52,150 bases of DNA from Nonomuraea deserti (GTDB lineage: Bacteria > Actinomycetota > Actinomycetes > Streptosporangiales > Streptosporangiaceae), in NCBI RefSeq assembly GCF_004348685.1, contig NZ_SMKO01000048.1, forward strand, positions 1-52,150. The letters run 5' to 3'. Both the position numbers and the translations under genes were made by a program. The notes under the pieces are model-generated. The model saw only the letters and a list, made by a program, of their open reading frames with translations, was not told the DNA's origin and made no database searches. Below are positions 37,245 through 45,645 of the stretch, piece by piece. Within the stretch, counting starts at the first letter, position 1. Each line of letters starts with the position of its first letter.

Positions 37245-37915
37245 GCCAGGCCGCCCGTCAGCGGGCCGGGAGTCTCCTTACGATATTCGCCGGCGCGGTT
37301 GACGTGGTCGACCATGATGCGTTCCGCGGCCGCCCCGTCACCGGCCGCGAGCGCCGCGAGGATGCCCTCGTGCGCCTCCATCTGGGCCTTGACCTGGGCC
37401 TCGTCCAGCCAGAGCGACGCCTCGGCCGGCACGGGGAAGCTGTTGCGCACCGATCGGGCGTGCGCGCCCAGGAAGGCTGGGCCGCCGATGTCGACGATGC
37501 TCAGGTGGAAACGCCTGCTCTGCTCGCCGAGCAGGTCGTACCTGCCGTGCTCGGCGTCCTCGGCCATCGCGGCGTGCAGCTCGCGCAGCGAGGCCAGCTG
37601 CTCCGGAGTGATCCTGGCCGCCGCCAGCCGCGCCCCCAGGCCCTCGACGACCGCGCGCAGGCCGTAGTATTCCGCGAGCGCCTCGTCGCCCAGGTCGACC
37701 ACGGTCGCGCCGTGGTGCGCCTCATAGCTGATCAGCCGGTCCTTCTCCAGCCTGCGCAGGGCCTCGCGTACGGGCGTGACCGACACCCCGAGCCGTTTGG
37801 CCACCTCGCCGGCCCGCAACGCCGTGCCGCCGGGGATCCGCGCGCTGCGGATCTCGTCGAGGAGCACGCTGTAGACGTACTCGGCCTTGCTCATGGGAGG
37901 TCGTGGGGTCGGCAT
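37241..37915 (-). CDS. GntR-family regulator with FCD domain (FadR subfamily)
   Basis: A 224-residue regulator. The winged HTH is SKAEYVYSVLLDEIRSARIP, GTALRAGEVAKRLGVSVTPV, REALRRLEKDRLISYEAHHG. The FCD domain (about 75-215) has the metal/ligand-binding pattern EYYGLRAVVEGLGARLAA, then SRRFHLSIVD (Asp/His) and MEAHEGILAALAAGD (His) with a later His in VDHVN. FCD regulators respond to carboxylic acids. It is divergent from the CoA-transferase operon with a 79-base AT-rich gap, so I infer that it controls that operon and itself. Confidence 0.92.
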   Translation of the reverse strand: MPTPRPPMSKAEYVYSVLLDEIRSARIPGGTALRAGEVAKRLGVSVTPVREALRRLEKDRLISYEAHHGATVVDLGDEALAEYYGLRAVVEGLGARLAAARITPEQLASLRELHAAMAEDAEHGRYDLLGEQSRRFHLSIVDIGGPAFLGAHARSVRNSFPVPAEASLWLDEAQVKAQMEAHEGILAALAAGDGAAAERIMVDHVNRAGEYRKETPGPLTGGLA

Positions 37916-37994
37916 GCGTCAAGTGTCTCCCAGAATCCGGACTGATCAGGCGAAAGTCTTGACCTATGACATATTTCTTATAAGTTACATTCCC
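37916..37994. promoter_or_regulatory. Divergent promoter/operator region, GntR(FCD) - CoA-transferase
   Basis: The segment is AT-rich. It contains TTGACC (37959-37964) as a -35 candidate, the dyad TATG-A-CATA (37965-37973), and TTATAA (37978-37983) as a -10-like or dyad element. Spacing between the hexamers is short (about 14-18), so the exact promoter is uncertain. The 4-1-4 dyad is a plausible half of an FCD-type operator. Confidence 0.45.
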
Positions 37995-39182
37995 ATGACA
38001 AGCCTCGCTGACCTGCGGGTCATCGACGCGGCGACGCTGTTCGCCGGTCCCTCCGCCGCGATGATGCTGGGCGACTTCGGCGCCGACGTGATCAAGATCG
38101 AGCATCCCCGCCGCGGCGACCCCTCACGCGGGCACGGCGCCTCCGTGAACGGCGTGGGGCTGTGGTGGAAGACGCTGTCGCGCAACAAGCGCAACGCGGC
38201 CGTCGACCTGTCGCAGGCCGAGGGGCAGGAGATCCTGCGCCGCCTGGCCGAGCGGTCCGACGTGCTGATCGAGAACTTCCGCCCCGGCACCCTGGAGCGC
38301 TGGAACCTGGCCCCCGACGACCTCCTGCGGCTCAACCCGCGGCTGATCGTCGCGCGGATGACCGGCTTCGGGCAGTTCGGGCCGATGTCCGCGCGGCCGG
38401 GGTTCGGGACACTGGCCGAGGCCATGAGCGGGTTCGCGGCCATGACCGGCCAGCCCGACGGCCCGCCGACCCTGCCGCCGCTGGCCCTCGCCGACGGCAT
38501 CGCCGGCCTGGCCATGTCGTACGCGATCATGGTGGCGCTGCGTGCCCGCGAGCACACCGGGCGCGGGCAGGTCATCGACCTGGCCATCATCGAGCCCATC
38601 CTCGGCCTGTTGGGACCGCAGGTGAGCGCGTACAAGGCGCTCGGGATCGTGCCCGAGCGCACCGGCAACCGCTCCACCAGCAACGCCCCCCGCAACACCT
38701 ACCGCACCCGCGACGGCCGCTGGCTGGCCATCTCCACCAGCGCCCAGCCGATCGCCGAGCGGGTGATGACCCTCGTGGGACGGCCCGACCTCGTCGAGCA
38801 GCCGTGGTTCGCCAGCGGGCACGGGCGGGTCCAGCACGTCGACGAGCTGGACGAGGCGGTCGCCTCGTGGATCGCCGAGCGGGACGCCGACGAGGTCATC
38901 GCCCGCTTCGAGGAGGTGCAGGCCGCGGTCGCGCCCATCCACGACGTCTCCGACGTCGCGAGCGACCCGCAGTACGCGGCGCTGAACACGTTCGTGGAGG
39001 TGCCGGACGAGGAGCTCGGCTCGGTCACCATGCAGAACGTGTTGTTCCGCATGTCGGACACGCCCGGCGAGATCCGCTGGCCGGGCCGGCCCCTGGGCAG
39101 GGACACCGACGAGGTGCTCGCCGGGCTCGGCTACCCGGACGACCGCGTCGCGGCGCTGCGCGAAGCCGGGGTGATCGCGTGA
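37995..39182 (+). CDS. Class III (CaiB/BaiF) CoA-transferase
   Basis: A 395-residue enzyme moving CoA between carboxylic acids. Family motifs include LADLRVIDAATLFAGPSAAM, LGDFGADVIKIEHPRRGDPS, LSRNKRNAAVDL, and IENFRPGTLERWNL; Asp167 in LADGIAGL is the expected catalytic aspartate that forms the acyl anhydride. Later GDPs include TSNAPRNTYRTRDGRWLAIS. ATG 37995 is closest to the promoter region. The stop overlaps the CoA-ester lyase start (GTGA). Together they can activate a hydroxy-dicarboxylate (malate, citramalate or similar) to its CoA ester and then cleave it; the exact acid is inference. Confidence 0.92.
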   Translation: MTSLADLRVIDAATLFAGPSAAMMLGDFGADVIKIEHPRRGDPSRGHGASVNGVGLWWKTLSRNKRNAAVDLSQAEGQEILRRLAERSDVLIENFRPGTLERWNLAPDDLLRLNPRLIVARMTGFGQFGPMSARPGFGTLAEAMSGFAAMTGQPDGPPTLPPLALADGIAGLAMSYAIMVALRAREHTGRGQVIDLAIIEPILGLLGPQVSAYKALGIVPERTGNRSTSNAPRNTYRTRDGRWLAISTSAQPIAERVMTLVGRPDLVEQPWFASGHGRVQHVDELDEAVASWIAERDADEVIARFEEVQAAVAPIHDVSDVASDPQYAALNTFVEVPDEELGSVTMQNVLFRMSDTPGEIRWPGRPLGRDTDEVLAGLGYPDDRVAALREAGVIA

Positions 39183-40051
39183 ACCCGCCCGTGACCTGGC
39201 TGTACGTTCCCGGCGACCGGCCCGAGCGGTTCGGCAAGGCGGTCGCGTCCGGGGCCGACGTGGTGATCCTCGACCTCGAGGACGCGGTCGCGCCCGCCCG
39301 CAAGGACGAGGCCCGCGCCAACGCCGTCGCCTACCTGCGCTCCCGCGGTGACGGCCCGCCCGGCGACGCGGCGGTCCAGGTGCACGTCCGGGTCAACGAC
39401 CTGGCGACCGGGCGCGGCCGGGCCGATCTGGAGGCGGTCGCCGAACTGGCCGACGGCGTACGGCTGCCCAAGGTCGAATCGCCCGCCGTACTCGACACCG
39501 TGCTCGGCAGCGCAGCTGACCCGACCGCCGGGGCGCCCGCGTACGCGCTGCTGGAGTCGGCGGCGGGTATCGTCGCCGCCCGCGAGATCGCCGCCCACCC
39601 GCGCGTCGCCGGCGTCGCGCTCGGCGAGCAGGACCTGGCCGCCGAGCTGGCCATCAGCGACGAGCACGCCATGAACCACCTCAGGCTCCAGGTCGTGCTG
39701 GCCGCCGCGGCGGCGGGACTGCCGCCGGTGCCCATGTCCGTCCACCCGGACGTCAAGGACGCGGCCGGCCTGCTGGCCTCCTGCCGGGCCGGCCGCGCGC
39801 TCGGCCTGTTCGGCAGGACCGCGATCCACCCCCGCCAGATCCCCGTGATCAGGCGGGCCTTCCGCCCCGACGCCGAGGAGGTGGCCAGAGCCGCCGAGAT
39901 CGTCGAGGCCGCCGAGCGGGCCGAGCGGACCGACACGGGCGCGATCGCGCTGCCCGACGGCCGTTTCGTGGACGCCCCGATCGTCGCCAGGGCCCGCCGC
40001 ACCGTGGCCCTGGCCCGCAGGCTCGCCGACCCGCCGTCCCCGGACGGCTGA
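39179..40051 (+). CDS. HpcH/HpaI-family CoA-ester lyase (citrate lyase beta-like)
   Basis: A 290-residue TIM-barrel lyase. It reads TWLYVPGDRPERFGKAVASG, ADVVILDLEDAVAPARKDEA, LPKVESPAVLDTV, ALLESAAGIVAAREI and GEQDLAAELAIS, then PMSVHPDVKDAAGL and GRTAIHPRQIPVIRRAF. Glu and Asp residues in ESAAG and GEQDL bind Mg. These motifs match CitE-like, malyl-CoA and citramalyl-CoA lyases, which split a 3-hydroxyacyl-CoA dicarboxylate into acetyl-CoA plus glyoxylate or pyruvate. GTG 39179 overlaps the CoA-transferase stop. The pairing with a CoA-transferase and a carboxylate importer is strong context for a catabolic route. Confidence 0.91.
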   Translation: MNPPVTWLYVPGDRPERFGKAVASGADVVILDLEDAVAPARKDEARANAVAYLRSRGDGPPGDAAVQVHVRVNDLATGRGRADLEAVAELADGVRLPKVESPAVLDTVLGSAADPTAGAPAYALLESAAGIVAAREIAAHPRVAGVALGEQDLAAELAISDEHAMNHLRLQVVLAAAAAGLPPVPMSVHPDVKDAAGLLASCRAGRALGLFGRTAIHPRQIPVIRRAFRPDAEEVARAAEIVEAAERAERTDTGAIALPDGRFVDAPIVARARRTVALARRLADPPSPDG

Positions 40052-40121
40052 CCCCCGGGACCCCGTCCGCCGCCGTCCCCCGGCACGCATGGAACCGTCC
40101 CCCACCGAAGGAAATCTCGCC

Positions 40122-41459
40122 ATGGGAATCGCCGTATGGGCGCTCGTCGCCTACATCGCCATCATCGTCGTCTGGAACGGCGTGCTGAAACGCGGCATCG
40201 GTGAGGCGATGCTCCTCGGGTTCGTCGCCATCTGCCTGTTCGGCGGCACCGAGTTCTTCGGCCTGGCCTGGGCGGGCATCACCGAAGCGCTGGCCGAGGA
40301 GGTCGTCTTCGCCGCGCTGGCGTTCGTGTTCATGGGCTACCTGCTCACCAAACTGGGGCTCATCCAGGAGCAGGTCACCGTGCTGAACTCCGTCTTCGGC
40401 CGGCTGCGCGGCGGCGCCGGATACGTCTCCACCTCGGCGGCCGCCCTGCTCGGCGGGCCGTCGGGCTCGGGGTCCGGCATCGCCGCGTCCGTGGGGTCGG
40501 TGACCATCCCGTGGATGACCAGATCGGGTTGGCGGCCCGACCTGGCCGCCTCGCTGGTGGCGGGCAACGCCGGGCTCGGCATCTCGATCCCGCCGAGCTC
40601 GTCGATCTTCCTGCTGCTCGGCTCCGCCGCCGTGGCGCCCGTGCTGACCGCCGACCAGCTGTTCGTGCCCGCGCTGGTGGGCGGGTTGTGGACGGTGGCG
40701 TACCGGTTCGTGCTGGTGTTCCTCTGGGTGCGGCGGCACGGGATCGCCGCCACCGACGCGGCCGACATCGTGCCGCTGCGTGCCGCGCTGCGGGCCGGGT
40801 GGACGTCGCTGCTGGTGTATGCGGGCATCGTCATCCCGGTGCTGATGACCCTGGACTTCGGCGTCGAGCTCATGGAGTCGCGGGTGGGGGAGGCGGCCGA
40901 CGACGTCAGCATCGTCGTGTGGATCCCCGTGCTGACGGTGCTGGTCACCCTCGCGGTGGCGTGGAAGCGGCTGCCGCGCACCGGCCGCGCCTGGAGCGAG
41001 CTGCTCGGCGACATGGGCCCCAGATACGCGGTCATCGGCGCGACGCTGTTCTTCGCCTTCGCGGCCGCCGCCACCCTGGGCGAGCTGGGCCTGGTCGAGC
41101 AGCTGACGGCGATCATGCAGGCGCTCGACGCCCCCGCCGTGGTCATCGCCACCCTCGTCGGCCTGCTGATCGTGGTCGTCGCCGCGCCGCTGACCTCCAC
41201 CGCGACGATCGCCGCGGTCGGCGGGGTGGCCTTCAGCGCGCTGACCGCGGCCGGGATGGACCCCGCGGCCGCGGCCACCGCCGTCATGATCTTCGCCTCG
41301 ACCGAGGGGGCGTCACCGCCGGGCGCGGCCCCCATCTACATCGCCTGCGGCATCGCCCAGGTGGACCCGGCCAGGACGTTCGTCCGGCTGATCGTCTGGT
41401 TCGTCATCCCGACCCTGGTCATCGGCGTGCTGGTGGCGACCGGCGCGCTGCCGATCTGA
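40122..41459 (+). CDS. TRAP transporter large permease (DctM-like)
   Basis: A 445-residue, roughly 12-helix transporter. The TRAP large-subunit features are AFVFMGYLLTKLGLIQEQVT, GRLRGGAGYVSTSAAALLGG, SGSGSGIAASVGSVTIPWMT then NAGLGISIPPSSSIFLLLGS, and near the end IFASTEGASPPGAAPIYIAC. ATG 40122 has AAGGA ten bases upstream and is preferred to ATG 40089. TRAP systems normally need a DctP binding protein and a DctQ small subunit; no DctP gene is present here and only a two-helix protein follows. It is 70 bases behind the lyase, so it probably imports the acid used by the CoA-transferase and lyase. Confidence 0.82.
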   Translation: MGIAVWALVAYIAIIVVWNGVLKRGIGEAMLLGFVAICLFGGTEFFGLAWAGITEALAEEVVFAALAFVFMGYLLTKLGLIQEQVTVLNSVFGRLRGGAGYVSTSAAALLGGPSGSGSGIAASVGSVTIPWMTRSGWRPDLAASLVAGNAGLGISIPPSSSIFLLLGSAAVAPVLTADQLFVPALVGGLWTVAYRFVLVFLWVRRHGIAATDAADIVPLRAALRAGWTSLLVYAGIVIPVLMTLDFGVELMESRVGEAADDVSIVVWIPVLTVLVTLAVAWKRLPRTGRAWSELLGDMGPRYAVIGATLFFAFAAAATLGELGLVEQLTAIMQALDAPAVVIATLVGLLIVVVAAPLTSTATIAAVGGVAFSALTAAGMDPAAAATAVMIFASTEGASPPGAAPIYIACGIAQVDPARTFVRLIVWFVIPTLVIGVLVATGALPI

Positions 41460-41473
41460 GAGGAAGTCACATC

Positions 41474-41710
41474 GTGAACGCCGTCAAGACCGCGACCATG
41501 ATCCTGTTCAAGATCGGTCTGGTGCTGTTCCTCGCCCTCGGGGTCGTCGTCGTGCTCACCCAGGCGGTCGGCCTCGCCGCCGGAAGTCCCGGCCTGGTCT
41601 CCGGCGTGGTGTCCGCGCTGGGCCTGGCGATGACCGTGGCGGCGGGGGCGACCGGTCTGCTCGCCTTCGTGATGGCCTACGTGTTCGGCTGGAAGCCCGG
41701 CGAGGACTAG
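41474..41710 (+). CDS. Small two-helix membrane protein, possible TRAP partner
   Basis: A 78-residue protein with two hydrophobic helices, TATMILFKIGLVLFLALGVV and a second in LVSGVVSALGLAMTVAAGAT (with the hydrophobic LLAFVMAYVFGW), ending KPGED. GTG 41474 follows the permease stop by 14 bases and has GAGGAAG upstream. It is about half the size of a four-helix DctQ, so it may be a reduced small subunit or an assembly factor. Its last 38 bases belong to a 43-base tandem duplication that also copies the stop codon. Confidence 0.8.
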   Translation: MNAVKTATMILFKIGLVLFLALGVVVVLTQAVGLAAGSPGLVSGVVSALGLAMTVAAGATGLLAFVMAYVFGWKPGED

Positions 41711-41758
41711 CCGGGTGGCTTACGTGTCCGGCCGGAAGCCCGGCGAGGACCAGCCGGG
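41673..41758. repeat. 43-bp tandem duplication across a stop codon
   Basis: Unit 1 (41673-41715) and unit 2 (41716-41758) are adjacent and differ at 4 of 43 positions, all C/T transitions. Unit 1 contains the last 12 codons and TAG of the small membrane gene plus CCGGG; in unit 2 the TAG has become CAG. The second unit lies between that gene and the convergent tetR gene. Confidence 0.9.
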
Positions 41759-41759
41759 A

Positions 41760-42398
41760 CTAGCCGGCCGGGCTCCAGCGGGCCGCGAGCTCCCCGTCCT
41801 CGGGTGGCGGGCCGGGCAGCTCCCGGTGGCCGGGCGGCACCCTCAGCGCGTCCGTCGCCAGTGCCAGGAAGCGGTGGCGCAGCTGCGCGGTGCGCTTCTC
41901 GTCGCCCAGCTTGATCGAGGCGATCTGCTCCAGCAGCAGCGCGATGTCGGCGACCGTCACGTCGGGCCGCAGCGCGCCCGCCTCGACCGTGCGGCGGTGG
42001 ATCGCCGTGGCCAGGACGTCGGCCCTGGCGGCGTCGTGATAGAGCTCCTCCGTCGGGCGGAAGGTGCCCGCCAGCCGGATCGTCAGCGAGTTGGTGTCGG
42101 CGTCGACGATGCCGCGCAGGTAGCCGGCGAACGCCTCCCACGCGTCGCCCTCCTCGGCCAGCGCCAGCTCGGTGACCTCGATGTATCGCTTCAGCCCGTC
42201 GCCGCAGAGCTTCTGCAACAGGGCCTCCTTGCTGGGGTAACGGCGGTAGAGTGCGCTGATCCCGACCCCCGCCTTCTCGGCCACGGCCGCAATGGGGGCG
42301 CCGGGGTCGGCGGTGAACACCGCCCTGGCCGCCTGGAGGATCAGCTCGTCGTTACGTGCGGCCTGGGCCTTGCGGCCGCTCATGGGTGCGCTGGTCAT
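41760..42398 (-). CDS. TetR-family transcriptional regulator
   Basis: A 212-residue repressor. The HTH is KAQAARNDELILQAARAVFT, then PIAAVAEKAGVGISALYRRY followed by PSKEALLQKLCGDGLKRYI. The C-terminal ligand domain contains LTIRLAGTFRPTEELYHDAA and a Pro-rich tail (RELPGPPPEDGELAARW). ATG 42398 or 42383 could start it. A dyad GAACG ... CGTTC lies 15 bases upstream, likely its own operator. It is divergent from a gene remnant and the sugar ABC importer, either of which it might have controlled. Confidence 0.92.
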   Translation of the reverse strand: MTSAPMSGRKAQAARNDELILQAARAVFTADPGAPIAAVAEKAGVGISALYRRYPSKEALLQKLCGDGLKRYIEVTELALAEEGDAWEAFAGYLRGIVDADTNSLTIRLAGTFRPTEELYHDAARADVLATAIHRRTVEAGALRPDVTVADIALLLEQIASIKLGDEKRTAQLRHRFLALATDALRVPPGHRELPGPPPEDGELAARWSPAG

Positions 42399-42412
42399 GC
42401 CGCCATCATACG

Positions 42413-42431
42413 GGAACGTACGGTTCCGTTC
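42413..42431. promoter_or_regulatory. Probable TetR operator
   Basis: GGAACGTACGGTTCCGTTC holds two overlapping dyads, GGAAC-GTACG-GTTCC and GAACG-TACGGTTC-CGTTC. Such GAACG/CGTTC half-sites are typical TetR operators, and the site is immediately upstream of the tetR start. Confidence 0.65.
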
Positions 42432-42444
42432 TATTCCCTCTGAT

Positions 42445-42463
42445 ATGCGTATATGATACGCAT
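42445..42463. promoter_or_regulatory. 19-bp palindromic operator upstream of gene remnant
   Basis: ATGCGTAT-ATG-ATACGCAT is a perfect 8-3-8 dyad. It contains TATGAT, a good -10 element, and lies 22 bases before the ATG at 42486. The form (AT-rich centre, 8-base arms) is that of GntR-type operators; the cognate regulator is not obvious. Confidence 0.65.
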
Positions 42464-42485
42464 CGAGCCGCGCGGAGGTGACGGC

Positions 42486-42695
42486 ATGTTCGAGTTCCCC
42501 GTCGACACCGCGTCGCTCTTCACCGAGCGCTCGCGCCGGTTCGCCGGTTGGGGCATCCCCGAGCCCGTCGCGCCGGGTGGACGCTGCTCGACGCCCCGCT
42601 CCCCGTGCCGGCTTTGCCACCGGCTCGGCGGCGACGAGGAGAGCGCGGGACGCCTGGAACGGGCCCGCCGCTCCCCCGCCCCGCTGCTCGCCTGA
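42486..42695 (+). pseudogene. Probable truncated gene remnant (69 codons)
   Basis: ATG 42486 has an excellent ribosome site (CGGAGGTGACGGC) and a palindromic operator upstream. The first 28 or so residues (MFEFPVDTASLFTERSRRFA, GWGIPEPV) read as genuine coding sequence. After that the frame becomes Arg/Pro/Cys-rich (CSTPRSPCRLCHRLGG) and ends at 42695, while a shifted frame keeps plausible residues (WTLLDAPLPVPALPPA). I infer a deletion or frameshift that removed most of a larger gene. I do not recognise the parent family. It could instead be a real short protein. Confidence 0.38.
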
Positions 42696-42782
42696 TCCTC
42701 CGTGCCCCGTGACCGGGGGAGACGTGCCCGAGCACGTTCGCGCCGCGCCCGCGGGGAAGGGAATGATCGCCGCATTAGTCCG

Positions 42783-42805
42783 TATGTCTATACATAGAGT
42801 TGACA
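42783..42805 (+). promoter_or_regulatory. Promoter and dyad of the sugar ABC operon
   Basis: TATGT-CTAT-ACATA (42783-42796) is a perfect 5-4-5 dyad, followed four bases later by a consensus -35, TTGACA (42800-42805). A -10 is weak (CTAGCC or TAGCCC about 17-18 bases on). The dyad just upstream of the -35 fits an activator or repressor site for the importer. Confidence 0.5.
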
Positions 42806-42849
42806 TTGAGGTAGAACCGTGGCTAGCCCGTTGGTCTTGGAGGTGTCCT

Positions 42850-43830
42850 GTGAGACGTACCCCGATCGTGCTGGCCCTGGTGGGCGCGCTTGCCATGACA
42901 GGCTGCTCCTCGGGAGGGGAGACCGCGCAGAGCGCCCCGCCCGCCTCGTCCTCCGGCGCGGCCGGGGGTGGTGACGCGAGTTTCGCGGTCATCACCCACG
43001 GCGCGCCCGGCGACTCCTTCTGGGACGTGGTCAAGAACGGCGCCGAGGCCGCGGGAGAGCAGTACGGCGTGCGGGTGACCTACCAGGGCGACGGCGACCC
43101 CGCCAAACAGTCGCAGCTCATCGACCAGGCCGTCTCGGGGAAGGTGGACGGCATCGTGGTCTCGATGGCCAACCCCGACGCGCTGAAGGAAGCCATCGGC
43201 AAGGCCGTCGCGGCGAAGATCCCGGTAGTGACGATCAACTCGGGCGCGGAGTCGTCCAAGGCGTTCGGCGCCCTCACACACGTCGGCCAGTCGGAGGACG
43301 TCGCCGGGCGCGGCGCGGGCGAGCAGCTCAAGGCGGCCGGCGTCACCAAGCTGGTCTGCGTCGTCCACGAGGCCGGCAACGTCGGCCTCGACCAGCGCTG
43401 CAAGGGAGCGGAGGAGACGCTGGGCGGCACGGTCGAGCGGCTGCAGGTGGACATCAGCAACCTGGCCGACGTGACGTCCAAGGTCACCGCGAAACTCCAG
43501 TCGGACCAGCAGGTCAACGGCGTGCTGGCGCTCAATCCGGCCATCGCGATCGCCGCCAGGGACGCGATCGGCGACTCCGGCTCGCAGGCCAAGCTGGCCA
43601 CGTTCGACCTGTCGGCCGACGTGGTCGACGCGATCAAGGCGGACGAGATCCTGTTCGCCGTGGACCAGCAGCAGTACCTGCAGGGCTACCTGCCGATCAC
43701 GTTCCTGAACCTGTACAAGAACAACCTCAACACCGTCGGCGGCGGCCTGCCGGTCAACACGGGGCCGGGCTTCGTCACCAAGGACAACGCCGAGCAGGTG
43801 GCCAAGCTGGCCGAGGCGGGCACCCGATGA
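42850..43830 (+). CDS. Sugar ABC transporter substrate-binding lipoprotein (RbsB/FrcB-like)
   Basis: A 326-residue periplasmic-type binding protein. The signal MRRTPIVLALVGALAMTGC ends at lipid Cys19, then a Ser/Ala/Gly linker. The type 1 fold is visible in FAVITHGAPGDSFWDVVKNG, AKQSQLIDQAVSGKVDGIVV, AAKIPVVTINSGAES, THVGQSEDVAGRGAGEQLKA and VNGVLALNPAIAIAARDAIG. It belongs to the ribose/fructose/autoinducer-2 group. GTG 42850 has GGAGGTGTCC just upstream. Ligand is probably a monosaccharide or polyol; the sequence does not fix it. First gene of a three-gene importer. Confidence 0.93.
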   Translation: MRRTPIVLALVGALAMTGCSSGGETAQSAPPASSSGAAGGGDASFAVITHGAPGDSFWDVVKNGAEAAGEQYGVRVTYQGDGDPAKQSQLIDQAVSGKVDGIVVSMANPDALKEAIGKAVAAKIPVVTINSGAESSKAFGALTHVGQSEDVAGRGAGEQLKAAGVTKLVCVVHEAGNVGLDQRCKGAEETLGGTVERLQVDISNLADVTSKVTAKLQSDQQVNGVLALNPAIAIAARDAIGDSGSQAKLATFDLSADVVDAIKADEILFAVDQQQYLQGYLPITFLNLYKNNLNTVGGGLPVNTGPGFVTKDNAEQVAKLAEAGTR

Positions 43831-43852
43831 CGCCGCCCGCCGGGGAGGCCGC

Positions 43853-44893
43853 ATGACGGGCGCGCAGGCCCGGGCCGACGACCGCATGGCCGACGTCGGC
43901 CTGGTCCGGCGGCTGCTGATCAGGCCCGAACTGGGCGCGGTGGTCGGCCTGGTCGTGGTGTTCGTGTTCTTCGCCTCCCAGTCACCGGTGTTCCGGTCGC
44001 CGGCCGGCATCGCCAACTGGCTCGACCCGGCCGCCACGCTCGGCATCATGGCGGTCGCGGTGGCGCTGCTGATGATCGGCGGCGAGTTCGACCTGTCGGC
44101 CGGGGTGCTGACCGGAACCAGCGGGCTGATCCTGGTCACGCTGGCCACCCGGTTCGGGTTCAACGTGTGGGTGGCCATGCTGGTCGGCCTCGTCGTGGCG
44201 CTGGCCGTCGGGTTCGCCAACGGCCTGATCGTCACCAGGACGCGGCTGCCCAGCTTCATCGTCACCCTGGGCACGTTCCTCATGCTGCAGGGGATCAACC
44301 TCGGCGTCACCAAGGCCATCACCGGGACCGTCCAGGTCAGCGGGCTGCGCCGGGCGGAGGGGTTCGAGGGCGCGAACGCGCTCTTCGCGGGCACGATCGA
44401 GATCGGCGGCACCTCGTTCCGGGTGGCGATCCTGTGGTGGGTCCTGGTGACCGCGGTGGCCACCTGGGTGCTCGTACGTTCCAGAGCCGGAAACTGGATC
44501 TTCGCGGTGGGCGGCAACGAGCAGGCCGCCCGCGCCGTGGGCGTGCCGGCCGCGCGGACGAAGATCGCGTTGTTCATGACCACGGCGTTCGCGGCCTGGC
44601 TGGTGGGCTCGATCATGGCGCTGCGCTACACGTCCGTGCAGGCCAACATCGGCATCGGGCAGGAGTTCATCTACATCATCGCGGCCGTGATCGGCGGCTG
44701 CCTGCTGACGGGCGGCTACGGCTCCGCCGTCGGGGCCGCCATCGGCGCGGTCATCTTCGGCATGGCCGACAAGGGCATCGTGTTCCTGGGCTGGGACGCC
44801 GACTGGTTCAAGTTCTTCCTCGGCGCGATGCTGCTGCTGGCGACGCTGGCCAACCGCCTGGTCCGGCGGTACGCCGAGGAGGTGCGGCATTGA
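43853..44893 (+). CDS. Sugar ABC transporter permease (RbsC/FrcC-like)
   Basis: A 346-residue membrane permease with about eight to ten helices. Typical strings: [40 protein letters not shown] (the family's conserved G-E-F-D-L-S loop), [40 protein letters not shown], and [23 protein letters not shown] 43853 follows the binding-protein stop by 22 bases. The stop overlaps the ATPase start (TTGA). Confidence 0.94.
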   Translation: MTGAQARADDRMADVGLVRRLLIRPELGAVVGLVVVFVFFASQSPVFRSPAGIANWLDPAATLGIMAVAVALLMIGGEFDLSAGVLTGTSGLILVTLATRFGFNVWVAMLVGLVVALAVGFANGLIVTRTRLPSFIVTLGTFLMLQGINLGVTKAITGTVQVSGLRRAEGFEGANALFAGTIEIGGTSFRVAILWWVLVTAVATWVLVRSRAGNWIFAVGGNEQAARAVGVPAARTKIALFMTTAFAAWLVGSIMALRYTSVQANIGIGQEFIYIIAAVIGGCLLTGGYGSAVGAAIGAVIFGMADKGIVFLGWDADWFKFFLGAMLLLATLANRLVRRYAEEVRH

Positions 44894-45645
44894 TTCTCGA
44901 GACCCGTGGCATCGGCAAGACGTTCGGCTCCGTGCTGGCGCTGCGCGACGTGTCGATGAGCGTGACGGCCGGCCAGGTCACCTGCGTGCTCGGTGACAAC
45001 GGCGCGGGCAAGTCGACGCTCATCAAGATCCTTGCCGGGGTGCACCGGCATGACACGGGCACGCTGCTCGTCGACGGCGCGGAGGTGAGCTTCGCCAGCC
45101 CGCGCGAGGCGCTCGACCGCGGCATCGCCACCGTCTACCAGGATCTGGCGATGATCCCGCTCATGTCGGTGTGGCGGAACTTCTTCCTCGGCTCCGAACC
45201 GCGCAAGGGCCTGGCCTTCGACGTGGCCAAGGCCCGGCGGGTGGCCCGCGACGAGCTCCGGGCCATGGGCATCGACATCCGCGACGTGGACCAGCCGGTC
45301 GGTACGCTGTCCGGGGGCGAGCGGCAGTCGGTGGCCATCGCCAGGGCCGTGTACTTCGGTGCCCGCGTCCTCATCCTCGACGAGCCCACCTCGGCGCTGG
45401 GGGTCAAGCAGGCGGGCGTGGTGCTGCGCTACATCGCCAGGGCCCGCGACCGGGGGCTCGGCGTGGTCTTCATCACCCACAACCCGCACCACGCCTACCC
45501 GGTGGGCGACCGGTTCCTGCTGCTCAATCGGGGCACGAGCCTCGGCGAGTACGGCAAGGGCGAGATCACCACGCAGGAGCTGACCGCGCTCATGTCCGGC
45601 GGGGCGGAGCTGGAGGAACTGGCACACGAGCTGGAACGAGAGTGA
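44890..45645 (+). CDS. Sugar ABC transporter ATPase, single domain (FrcA-like)
   Basis: A 251-residue ATPase. Walker A is [18 protein letters not shown]-loop [20 protein letters not shown], signature [15 protein letters not shown], Walker [17 protein letters not shown]-loop [10 protein letters not shown]. Ribose-type importers usually have a duplicated ATPase of about 500 residues; the single domain and the SALGVKQ D-loop (Gly in place of Asp) place it with the FrcA fructose-importer branch. The start is TTG 44890, overlapping the permease stop (TTGA); no later ATG gives a complete N-terminus. Confidence 0.93.
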   Translation: MILETRGIGKTFGSVLALRDVSMSVTAGQVTCVLGDNGAGKSTLIKILAGVHRHDTGTLLVDGAEVSFASPREALDRGIATVYQDLAMIPLMSVWRNFFLGSEPRKGLAFDVAKARRVARDELRAMGIDIRDVDQPVGTLSGGERQSVAIARAVYFGARVLILDEPTSALGVKQAGVVLRYIARARDRGLGVVFITHNPHHAYPVGDRFLLLNRGTSLGEYGKGEITTQELTALMSGGAELEELAHELERE

